A program made the position numbers and the translations under genes. From JALYXI01 sp963795835 (GTDB lineage: Bacteria > Acidobacteriota > Terriglobia > Bryobacterales > Bryobacteraceae): 64,000 nt of DNA. The notes beneath the pieces were generated by a model. It worked only from the letters and a program-made list of their open reading frames with translations. It was not told the origin of the DNA and did no database searches. Position 1 is the stretch's first letter. Each line of letters starts with the position of its first letter. The stretch is from NCBI GenBank assembly GCA_963795835.1, contig CAWCJC010000009.1:248001-312000 (forward strand), written 5' to 3'. Positions 52,279 to 59,065 of the stretch are shown piece by piece.

Positions 52279-52719
52279 ATGTCTAATGTAAATCGACGGA
52301 AGTTTGTTTTGGGTGCAGCGGCGGTTGCCGCGCCTTTAGAAGCCGCTTCAGAGAAGGTGGCGAAGAAAGTGGTTTGGGCCAACGGAAAAAAGCCTGAGGG
52401 CCAACAGATGTTCAGCCCGGTAACTACTTTTGGGGATTTGGTCTTTTTGTCGGGCATCGGGGCGCATACGCCTGGAGACATCAAGGCGCATACCACCATC
52501 GTGCTGGAGCAGTTGGCGGCGCGCTTGAAGGATGCGGGTTCGTCCATGGAAAAGGTGTTGAAGGTGAATGTGTATCTGGCGAACTCGGCCGATTTTGCGG
52601 GAATGAACGAGGTGTTCAAGGGCAAATTTGGAGCGGAGCCGCCGGTGCGGACTACCATTGCGGCGGCTTGGCTTCCAGGAGATTCGCTGGTTGAGATCGA
52701 TTGCATCGCTTGTAAATAG
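52279..52719 (+). CDS. RidA/YjgF-family protein with Tat leader
   Basis: 146 residues. The N-terminus NRRKFVLGAAAVAAPLEA is a Tat-type leader, followed by a complete RidA domain (KVVWANGKKP, FLSGIGAHTPGD, VLKVNVYLANSADFAGMNEVF, PPVRTTIAAAWLPGDSLVEID). The conserved Arg (PPVRTT) and Glu (VEID) of the RidA active site are present. RidA proteins hydrolyse reactive enamines/imines in the cytoplasm, so an exported version is notable. The stop abuts the stop of the convergent TonB receptor 4. Confidence 0.85.
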   Translation: MSNVNRRKFVLGAAAVAAPLEAASEKVAKKVVWANGKKPEGQQMFSPVTTFGDLVFLSGIGAHTPGDIKAHTTIVLEQLAARLKDAGSSMEKVLKVNVYLANSADFAGMNEVFKGKFGAEPPVRTTIAAAWLPGDSLVEIDCIACK

Positions 52720-55700
52720 TTAGAACAAGATCTTCGCGCCTAGCTGCACCTGCCGATTGTTGTTGGCCGTAGAAGTGATGCTGCCGAAACTGGACGTGTT
52801 GAACGTTGAGTTCGGGTTGCTGAAGCCGGGAGTGTTGGTCAGGTTGAACGCTTCGCCACGGACTTGCAGGTTGAAGCGTTCGGTGACGTGGAAGTTCTTG
52901 AAGAGCGAGAAATCTACGTTGACCAGGCCTGGTCCTCTTAAGATGTTCCGGCCCGCGTTGCCGTAGGTATAGGGCGTGGGGAGCGCGAAAGCGCTGGCGT
53001 CGATGCAGTTGGTAAGGTGGCCATCGCCGCAATTCGCTGTCGCGCTGTGGACCAGGTTCGGGCGCTGGTTGCCGAGGCCGGTGTTTGCAGGGTCGCCCGG
53101 GACGGTGACGTTGAAGGGGTAGCCCGATTGGAGCGTGACGATACCGTTGGCTTGCCATCCGCCGATCAGAAGATTGCGTCGCAGCCAGGGGAGCTCGTAA
53201 GTAAAGCTGCCGACGAAGCGGTGCGGGACGTCCCAATTGGACAGGCCATAGTCGAGCTTCCAGTTGTACGGATCAAGCGGGGAGCCCCCGCCATTGGAAT
53301 CCGTGGTGACATCGAGCGTTTTGGACCAGGTGTAAGAAAACAGGCCTGTCGCGCCGTGGAAGAACTGTTGGCGCAGGATGACGGTCATGGCGTGATAAGT
53401 GGACACCATGTCGGTCTGGATGGTGCGAATGGAGCGGAAGAGCTGGTTGGGACGCCGATCGTCAATGTTGCCGGGGCCGGGGAGAGGGGTGTTGTTGAAA
53501 TAGCTTCGGTCCAAGTGCACAGTGTGGGAGCCCAGGTACTGTACTTCGACACCGGCATTTTTCCAAAGGCCATGCTCCAGGCTGAAGCTCCATTGATTCA
53601 TGGCAGCCGTGGGCAGGTTCGGGGCCGGCGTGATGGCATTGGGCTTCGGAACAGCGCCTTGGGCGGAGGCGGGCTGTGGGTTCGAGAGCGTGAGGGTAGG
53701 GTTCGCGAGCGTTTGGTTGTAAGTGAAGATGGTGGCAAACGGCGGGTTGGTGGTGGCGAGCGTGTAAGTATTGAGCTGGTTCGGATTGTAATAGATTCCG
53801 TAACCGCCGCGAACCACCCAACGCGGCGTGAAGCGGTAAGCGAATCCCACGCGCGGGGCGAAATTCTTGTGATTCGGGTTGATGAAGGGGATGCTCTTGG
53901 GGAGGGTGCTCGGTATGAACGCGGTTTGTTGGGCGTTCAGGATAGTGGCGTTGCCGTTCAGAGAAGTGGGAACGGTGGGCAGCTCATAGCGCAGACCCAG
54001 GGTGAGCGTCAGTTTGGTGAACTGCCATTTATCCGAAACGAAGAAGCCGTGGCGATACTGCCCCACCTCAGCGGGAAAAAGCGGGCCGGGCGTGGTTACG
54101 GAGAGCGGTAACCCAAGGAGGAAATCGGCAGCCGACGAGTTGGTGATGGTACTGCTGAAGGAAAATGAGCCGCGCGGGGCATTGTTGGCGGTTCGCATGG
54201 TGATCAGGCGGCGCGTGTCGTACCCGGCAGAGATACTGTGCGCACCGCGGTTGATGCTGAGAACATCGGAAAACTGATAGGTCTTATCTGTCTGGTACCA
54301 GTTACTGCTGGCTTGGTTTTGGCCGCCGATGGAGATGTATTCGGGGAAAGTGATTACAGGCAGACCGGCGTTGTTGATGTCGCTGGTAAACCCGGGGATG
54401 CCGAGAGCGGTTGTGGCTCCGGCGAGCGCGGGCGTGTTGAAGAAATTGAGCGAATCGATGGAGACGTATTCGCGGCCGAAGCGGGCGTCATTCACGATCG
54501 TCGGCGAAAGGGTGTGGGTATAGCCGATTACGAAGTTGCGGTCCCGCACGGGTTGGGTATAGCCGTTGTTCGGGTTGCTGTTCCCGTTCAGGAGGTCCGT
54601 GTTGTTCAAGGCATAACGGAAGAACAGGCGGATCTTCTCCCCAATACTTTGATCGACGCGGTCGATGGTCTGGTCGCCCTGGTTGCTGTTGGGAACGTTG
54701 ACGTTGTAGTTGTTCGTGAGGCCGGGCCCGGTGGGAAGCGGCATGTACTTCAGAATGTTCAGCGCGATGGGAGAGATGCGGCTTGCGGGGATAATGTTGC
54801 CGGGGAAGGGCGCTTTGGTGACAGGGTCGATGATGGATTTGGGGAAAGCGGAGAGGTCGCCGGTGCGGTAGGCGACGGGGAACACGCTATCGATGCTGGC
54901 GATAGCTTGCTTATTGCGCAAGCCTTCATAGTTGAGCAGGAAAAAGGTGCGGTTGTGGCCGTTATAGAGCTTGGGAATCACGATGGGGCCTGTGAGCGCG
55001 AAACCGAATTGGTTCTGGCGAAGGGGGGCTTTGGGCAGGTCCGGACGCTGGAAGTAATTGCGGGCGTCGAGCACGTCGTTGCGAAAGAATTCGAAGGCGG
55101 TGCCATGCAGCTGGTTGGTGCCGCTTTTTGAGATGACGTTAATCTGAACGCCAAGATATCCGCCATATTGGGCGGGATAGGTACCGGTCTGGACCTGGAA
55201 CTCCTGGATCGCATCGACAGAGGGGCGCAGGGTGGCGGTAGTGATGAGATTGTTCATGATACTGACGCCATCGAGCGAGATGCTGTTCTGAATTTCGCGG
55301 GTGCCGGCGCCGATGAAACCTTGCGCGCCGCCGGGGTTACCGGAGGGCGTCTTGCGGCCGGGGAGAACTGTGGGGACGGTAAGCGCGAGGCGGAGGACAT
55401 CGCGGCTGTTTGTGGGAAGTTCGGCGGTGGTTTTGGTGGAGAGCGTTTCGGTGATGGACGCGTCTTCTGTGTTGATGGGGGGCGTATCGGCGGAGACAGA
55501 GATTTGTTCACTAACCTGCCCGATCTTCAGAGTGACGTCATTGCGGACCACCTGGTTGGTGACCACAGAGACTCCCGTGATGGTGGTGAGGTCGAAGCCG
55601 GGTTGCTTGATCGCAATGTTGTAAGTGCCGGGCTTGACGAACAGAAATTCGTACTGGCCTTCGGCATTGGTGACCGTGTGAAGGGTTTCGCCGGTCAGGG

Positions 55701-55857
55701 TATCGATGGCGTTCACGGATGCGTTCGAGATGGACGTGCCGGAGGCGTCCGAAACGCGGCCGACCAGGGAAGTGGTGGAGGTGAGTTGCGCCAGGGCGTA
55801 GGCGGTGATGAGAAGGGTGAGTGCAAGGGGGCGGAGCATTTTGCGGAGTGGGCTCAT
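52720..55857 (-). CDS. Oar-like TonB-dependent receptor 4
   Basis: 1045 residues from ATG 55857. Signal peptide (MLRPLALTLLITAYALAQ), CarboxypepD_reg domain (SLVGRVSDASGTSISNASVN), plug (ISLDGVSIMNNLITTATLRP; INVISKSGTNQLHGTAFEF) and barrel to the C-terminal AKILF. ATG 55839 is an alternative. Intact. Preceded by a 36-bp element that is almost repeated before the neighbouring SelA-like gene, which suggests coregulation. Confidence 0.92.
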   Translation of the reverse strand: MSPLRKMLRPLALTLLITAYALAQLTSTTSLVGRVSDASGTSISNASVNAIDTLTGETLHTVTNAEGQYEFLFVKPGTYNIAIKQPGFDLTTITGVSVVTNQVVRNDVTLKIGQVSEQISVSADTPPINTEDASITETLSTKTTAELPTNSRDVLRLALTVPTVLPGRKTPSGNPGGAQGFIGAGTREIQNSISLDGVSIMNNLITTATLRPSVDAIQEFQVQTGTYPAQYGGYLGVQINVISKSGTNQLHGTAFEFFRNDVLDARNYFQRPDLPKAPLRQNQFGFALTGPIVIPKLYNGHNRTFFLLNYEGLRNKQAIASIDSVFPVAYRTGDLSAFPKSIIDPVTKAPFPGNIIPASRISPIALNILKYMPLPTGPGLTNNYNVNVPNSNQGDQTIDRVDQSIGEKIRLFFRYALNNTDLLNGNSNPNNGYTQPVRDRNFVIGYTHTLSPTIVNDARFGREYVSIDSLNFFNTPALAGATTALGIPGFTSDINNAGLPVITFPEYISIGGQNQASSNWYQTDKTYQFSDVLSINRGAHSISAGYDTRRLITMRTANNAPRGSFSFSSTITNSSAADFLLGLPLSVTTPGPLFPAEVGQYRHGFFVSDKWQFTKLTLTLGLRYELPTVPTSLNGNATILNAQQTAFIPSTLPKSIPFINPNHKNFAPRVGFAYRFTPRWVVRGGYGIYYNPNQLNTYTLATTNPPFATIFTYNQTLANPTLTLSNPQPASAQGAVPKPNAITPAPNLPTAAMNQWSFSLEHGLWKNAGVEVQYLGSHTVHLDRSYFNNTPLPGPGNIDDRRPNQLFRSIRTIQTDMVSTYHAMTVILRQQFFHGATGLFSYTWSKTLDVTTDSNGGGSPLDPYNWKLDYGLSNWDVPHRFVGSFTYELPWLRRNLLIGGWQANGIVTLQSGYPFNVTVPGDPANTGLGNQRPNLVHSATANCGDGHLTNCIDASAFALPTPYTYGNAGRNILRGPGLVNVDFSLFKNFHVTERFNLQVRGEAFNLTNTPGFSNPNSTFNTSSFGSITSTANNNRQVQLGAKILF

Positions 55858-55861
55858 CGGA

Positions 55862-55897
55862 TTTGATACAGTGTACGCCCTCTGTAACGGGATTGTG
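55862..55897 (-). promoter_or_regulatory. Conserved 36-bp upstream element, copy 1 (TonB receptor 4)
   Basis: On the minus strand it reads CACAATC, a variable middle, then GGCGTAnACTGTAnCAAA, ending 4 nt before the start codon. A second copy of identical length (57586-57621) precedes the SelA-like gene; about 27 of 36 positions match by my manual count, with no gaps. It contains TACACT, a possible -10 box 12 nt before the ATG, and a distal CACAATC block. Best read as a shared promoter or regulator-binding site. Confidence 0.55.
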
Positions 55898-55943
55898 AAA
55901 CTCTGCACGTTAAAAGCGCGGCACGACTCGCAAATATCAGGAC

Positions 55944-56000
55944 AGGATTGAGAAACCGAGCCCCGTCTTTCACGGGGTCGAAAGTGGTTCTCTCAATCCT
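55944..56000. repeat. Nested inverted repeat between SelA-like gene and TonB receptor 4
   Basis: An outer pair of arms, AGGATTGAGAAACC (55944-55957) and GGTTCTCTCAATCCT (55986-56000), pairs almost perfectly with one bulged base. Inside, CCCCGT (55961-55966) pairs with ACGGGG (55972-55977) around a CTTTC loop. It lies 7 bp after the SelA-like stop. There is no clear T-run on either side, so it is not a classic intrinsic terminator. It may be an RNA 3'-end structure, a REP-like element or a bidirectional terminator. Not found elsewhere in the window by eye. Confidence 0.6.
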
Positions 56001-56007
56001 CGAATCC

Positions 56008-57582
56008 TTAAACTGTTTTGACCGGCCGCACAATGCCGCCGGGGGTTAGATAGCGGTGGCGCGTTGCGGACCAGCGAGCTTCACCATATTCACCCATGTT
56101 TACAGTGCCTTCCATTGTGTCGCCGGAGACGCGGCCCTGAAAGTCCCAGAAGAGGCGCGTGCCCTCCATCTTCTGTGAGCTGCGGAGGCGGACTTCTGTC
56201 GCGGCAACAGTGCCCGCTAAGTCGCCTTCAACATATTCGCCTCGGTGAGTACCGACTACAGTGGTCTGAGCTTGTTCGAGGATCAGGGTGTGGCGCGCGG
56301 TACCTCTCGCGAAGGTGATTGTGACGTCCCACTGGCCTTCGATCGGGGCGGGCGTGCCTTGGGGAACTACAGGGTTTTCGAACTTCGGTGGTTTGGAGAG
56401 AACGGCGACCAGTCGATCGGCTACAATCTTGTCGTCGCCGGGCATCATCATCCAAGGGGTGATGGTGACGGTGCTTTCCATGTTGCCGGGGCGCGTCCCG
56501 GTTCCGCCCGCTACTACGATGCGGGGTTCCGTATCGAGCAGGAGCTTGGCGGTTTCCGTGCCGGTGATGCCGAGACGGTTGGCGTCCCACAGGATGCGTA
56601 GGCTGGGGGTTTTGTTCGAGAGTCCGACGGGTTGGATGATGCTGGTCGTAACGCCGTTGAGGGCAGTAACGCGTTTGCTGATTTGGTCCAGCCATTGGAG
56701 CCACTGGTTCCATTCAGCGTCATGGTCGCGGCCTTTCCAAGCTTCGGCGGCGGCGAGCATGCCCATGATTTCTTCCTTGCCCACTTTGAGGGCGCGTCCG
56801 AAAGCGTGGTGCGGGGCGCTGTTGAGCCAGGCGGCTTGGCAGAGATTTTTGTCTCCTATGAGAAGGCCTGCGGCCTGGGGTCCGCGAATGCATTTGCCAC
56901 CGCTATAGGCGACCACGGTTGCGCCGCGGGCGAGGTGGACGTTGGGGAAAGTGAGCCCTTCCGCGGCGGCATCGACCAGGACGGGAACATTATGCCGCTT
57001 GGCCGCGGCGCAGAGGACGGCGGTGCCGAGAGGGCCTTCGTCGCCGGGACCCGCAAGAATGTAGACCAGGGCGGTGCGGGGGGTGAAGGCTTCGTCTAGC
57101 CGGGCTGGGTCGGAGACTTCGACAACCTTGGCGCCCACCATGCGGACGGCATGGTCGTACACATTGCGCGAGTATTCGGGAATGAGGACTTCGTTCTTAA
57201 GGCCGGTGAGGTCGGGCAGGCGCTGCATTCGTTCGGGGTTGGAGCCCGCGATAGCCGCAGCCGTGGTGTGGGCGATGGCGGCGCAGCAGCCGTTGGTGAC
57301 GATGCCCCATTCGGCCCCGGTAGCGGCGGCCAAACGGGGGCCCACGGCGTCCATGAGTTCGTCCATGTTGACGTAGGCGTGGGAGGCTTCCTCCATGGCC
57401 TTTTTCACTTCAGGGAGGCTTTGGGAGCCGGTGATGATGGTGAAAGTCCCGCGGGCATTAATCACGGGCTGCACTCCAATGGTGCGGTACAAATTGCGGG
57501 TCGCGGTGGCGGCTTTGGCGGGCAGTTTTGCGAGGGCAGCCAGCGCGGCGCTGCCGAGGAGGAGATTGCGGCGTGTGCTCAT
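56008..57582 (-). CDS. Exported SelA-like PLP protein with lipocalin-like C-terminal domain
   Basis: 524 residues from ATG 57582. A Tat-type leader (STRRNLLLGSAALAALAKLP) is followed by a fold-type I PLP domain of the SelA/L-seryl-tRNA-selenium-transferase-like group: NARGTFTIITGS, TNGCCAAIAHTTAAA, Asp204 in VLVDAAAEG and the Schiff-base Lys230 in AYSGGKCIRGPQA. Residues 430-524 add a beta-barrel-like domain (GQWDVTITFARGTARHT, GTVNMGEYGEARW). An exported protein cannot act on charged tRNA, so the enzyme likely processes an amino-acid- or sugar-derived substrate in the periplasm. ATG 57609 upstream is less likely. Confidence 0.82.
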   Translation of the reverse strand: MSTRRNLLLGSAALAALAKLPAKAATATRNLYRTIGVQPVINARGTFTIITGSQSLPEVKKAMEEASHAYVNMDELMDAVGPRLAAATGAEWGIVTNGCCAAIAHTTAAAIAGSNPERMQRLPDLTGLKNEVLIPEYSRNVYDHAVRMVGAKVVEVSDPARLDEAFTPRTALVYILAGPGDEGPLGTAVLCAAAKRHNVPVLVDAAAEGLTFPNVHLARGATVVAYSGGKCIRGPQAAGLLIGDKNLCQAAWLNSAPHHAFGRALKVGKEEIMGMLAAAEAWKGRDHDAEWNQWLQWLDQISKRVTALNGVTTSIIQPVGLSNKTPSLRILWDANRLGITGTETAKLLLDTEPRIVVAGGTGTRPGNMESTVTITPWMMMPGDDKIVADRLVAVLSKPPKFENPVVPQGTPAPIEGQWDVTITFARGTARHTLILEQAQTTVVGTHRGEYVEGDLAGTVAATEVRLRSSQKMEGTRLFWDFQGRVSGDTMEGTVNMGEYGEARWSATRHRYLTPGGIVRPVKTV

Positions 57583-57585
57583 TGT

Positions 57586-57621
57586 TTTGCTACAGTTTAC
57601 GCCTTGCACGACGCGATTGTG
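57586..57621 (-). promoter_or_regulatory. Conserved 36-bp upstream element, copy 2 (SelA-like gene)
   Basis: Minus strand: CACAATC, variable middle, GGCGTAAACTGTAGCAAA, ending 3 nt before the SelA-like ATG. It matches copy 1 before TonB receptor 4 in length and in its outer and inner blocks. The TAAACT hexamer sits 11 nt before the start codon, at the same place as TACACT in copy 1. Supports coordinate control of the two genes. Confidence 0.55.
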
Positions 57622-57622
57622 T

Positions 57623-58000
57623 TTAGACGTGGATTATTAACAAGTCCGGAGCAATTCGGCTGAGATCGCCCGGATCGCTGGTAACGACGGGCTGAAGCGT
57701 TCTACGGGCACAGACAACGACATGTGCATCCACGATATCGGAGGTTCCACTTTTCGCCAGGATCTGGCCTACGAGGACTGCGTCGGCACCGTTAAGTGGG
57801 ACCAAGTCTGTGTTCGCCTGGCGTATAAATCGCGAGAGGCGCGCTTGCTGGGCAGGGTTCCGAATCGCTTGAGCGAGCGCCGTAGCGGGGACAGTCACTC
57901 GGAGACCGAGTTCCGTTGCGCGCGAGATCAGAGCAATGATTCGTCGATTGTTGCGATCTAAGGCGATCAGTCCACCAGCATCAAACGTCAGTCCGCTCAT
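57623..58000 (-). CDS. PIN-domain toxin (VapC-like)
   Basis: 125 residues. PIN-domain acidic residues: Asp7 (LTFDAGGLIALD), Asp88 and Asp91 (SDIVDAHVVV), Asp109 and Asp112 (TSDPGDL). The place where many VapC proteins have a conserved Glu reads Gln44 (PATALAQAIR); the actinobacterial subgroup with the same AQ pattern also does, so the enzyme may still be active. Predicted Mg-dependent RNase. Start ATG overlaps the antitoxin stop by 4 nt, the usual antitoxin-first TA arrangement. Confidence 0.82.
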   Translation of the reverse strand: MSGLTFDAGGLIALDRNNRRIIALISRATELGLRVTVPATALAQAIRNPAQQARLSRFIRQANTDLVPLNGADAVLVGQILAKSGTSDIVDAHVVVCARRTLQPVVTSDPGDLSRIAPDLLIIHV

Positions 58001-58269
58001 GCGGCTTTGTTTTTCGCCGAGTGTTTCTTGCCTTGCTTAGGAAGAAGGATCCCGTCAGCCCACGCGCGCTCCTTCGCCGTGAGCGGGCCGCCCGTGTTTT
58101 TGAGCGATTCGTCCAGCATTTCCCGCCAGCCGCCAGCGTCGTGGAGGGCAATCTGGACCGCGTGTTTTACAAAGGCCGAGATGCTTGCCGCATTTCCGGC
58201 GGCTACGAGGGCGCGTATCTCTTCAAGCTGACTATCTTGCAGAGTAATCGTGAATTTCGTAGTTGCCAT
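57997..58269 (-). CDS. RHH-type antitoxin of VapBC-like pair
   Basis: 90 residues from ATG 58269 (another ATG at 58281 is also in frame). The N-terminus is a ribbon-helix-helix: TKFTITLQDSQLEEIRALV and SISAFVKHAVQIALHD. A C-terminal part (TGGPLTAKERAWADGILL) would wrap the toxin, followed by a Lys-rich tail. It should repress its own operon. TATGGT sits 7 nt before the ATG, and a CCATACC direct repeat lies over the start, as expected for an RHH operator. Confidence 0.8.
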   Translation of the reverse strand: MATTKFTITLQDSQLEEIRALVAAGNAASISAFVKHAVQIALHDAGGWREMLDESLKNTGGPLTAKERAWADGILLPKQGKKHSAKNKAA

Positions 58270-58284
58270 ACCGAAAACCATACC
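58266..58284. repeat. CCATACC direct repeat at the antitoxin start
   Basis: CCATACC occurs at 58266-58272 and 58278-58284, separated by GAAAA. The 12-bp periodicity fits two RHH dimer sites. The repeats cover the antitoxin start codon and the likely -10 box (TATGGT on the minus strand, 58282-58277), so binding would block transcription. Predicted operator; sequence pattern only. Confidence 0.45.
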
Positions 58285-58350
58285 ATATGCATTTCACGAA
58301 GTGCCGCGAGGGGAAGACGCGATAGCCTTTGGTTTCCGAGGCCGGAGAGC

Positions 58351-59055
58351 ATGCGAATCGCGATTGTATCGGACATTCACGGGAACTTCACCGCACTGGA
58401 GGCGGTGATCGCGGATTTGCGCGAGACCTCGCCCGATCTGACCCTGCAGGGAGGCGATCTGGCGGATGGAGGGGTTTCGCCGGCCGAGGTTGTGGACCGG
58501 ATTCGCGAGCTTGGGTGGCCCGGCGTGGCGGGCAACGCGGATGAGATGCTCTGGCGGCCCGAGGCGCTGGAAGCGATTGCGCGCGGGCCGGTGCGCGATG
58601 CGGTGGAAGACATTGCGATGTGGACGAGGGAGCGTTTGGGAGACGAGCGGCTGGAGTGGCTCCGCGGGCTACCGAGGGTTCACTTGCTCGACGAGGTGGC
58701 GTTGGTGCATGCAAGTCCCGCGGACTTCTGGAGGTGTCCCGGTATCGATGCAACAGATCAAATGTTGCGGGGCACTTATGAATCTTTGGGACGGCTTGTC
58801 ACGGTGTACGGGCATCTTCACCGGCCATTTGTTCGGAAAATGGGAGAGTTGATCGTGGCGAATTCCGGAAGTGTGAGCCTTTCTTATACGGGGCAAGCGC
58901 GGGCATCTTACCTGTTGCTCGATGATGGTGAGGCTCGTGTGCGTTTTGTGGAGTATGACGTCCGCCGTGAGATCCAAGCGCTTCTGAATAGCACTCTGCC
59001 GCACGCGGAGTGGATTGCGGCGATGCTCGAAACCGCCTCGTTTCAGATGCCCTAA
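58351..59055 (+). CDS. YfcE/MJ0936-type metallophosphoesterase
   Basis: 234 residues from ATG 58351, preceded by GGAGAG. Metal ligands and active site: Asp8 and His10 (VSDIHGN), Asp36 in LQGGDLADG, Asn in GVAGNADEM, His in ALVHASPAD and the HLH motif in VYGHLHRPF. It is a calcineurin-like phosphodiesterase of unknown substrate. The open frame continues back to 58021 but lacks family sequence there. Convergent with the Fe-S oxidoreductase gene by 10 bp. Confidence 0.88.
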   Translation: MRIAIVSDIHGNFTALEAVIADLRETSPDLTLQGGDLADGGVSPAEVVDRIRELGWPGVAGNADEMLWRPEALEAIARGPVRDAVEDIAMWTRERLGDERLEWLRGLPRVHLLDEVALVHASPADFWRCPGIDATDQMLRGTYESLGRLVTVYGHLHRPFVRKMGELIVANSGSVSLSYTGQARASYLLLDDGEARVRFVEYDVRREIQALLNSTLPHAEWIAAMLETASFQMP

Positions 59056-59065
59056 GATTCCGGCG

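Noticed and set aside
54238..55866. Plus-strand open frames of 230-300 codons opposite TonB receptor 4
   Set aside because: Low-complexity Gly/Val/Asp-rich translations caused by the receptor's codon usage; no start signals or known domains.
55944..56000. Possible CRISPR or tRNA-like structure
   Set aside because: There is only a single inverted repeat with no repeat-spacer series and no tRNA loops or CCA end.
58021..58350. Longer start for the phosphoesterase
   Set aside because: That stretch is antisense to the antitoxin gene, and the phosphoesterase family begins at the ATG 58351 with VSDIHGN right after it.
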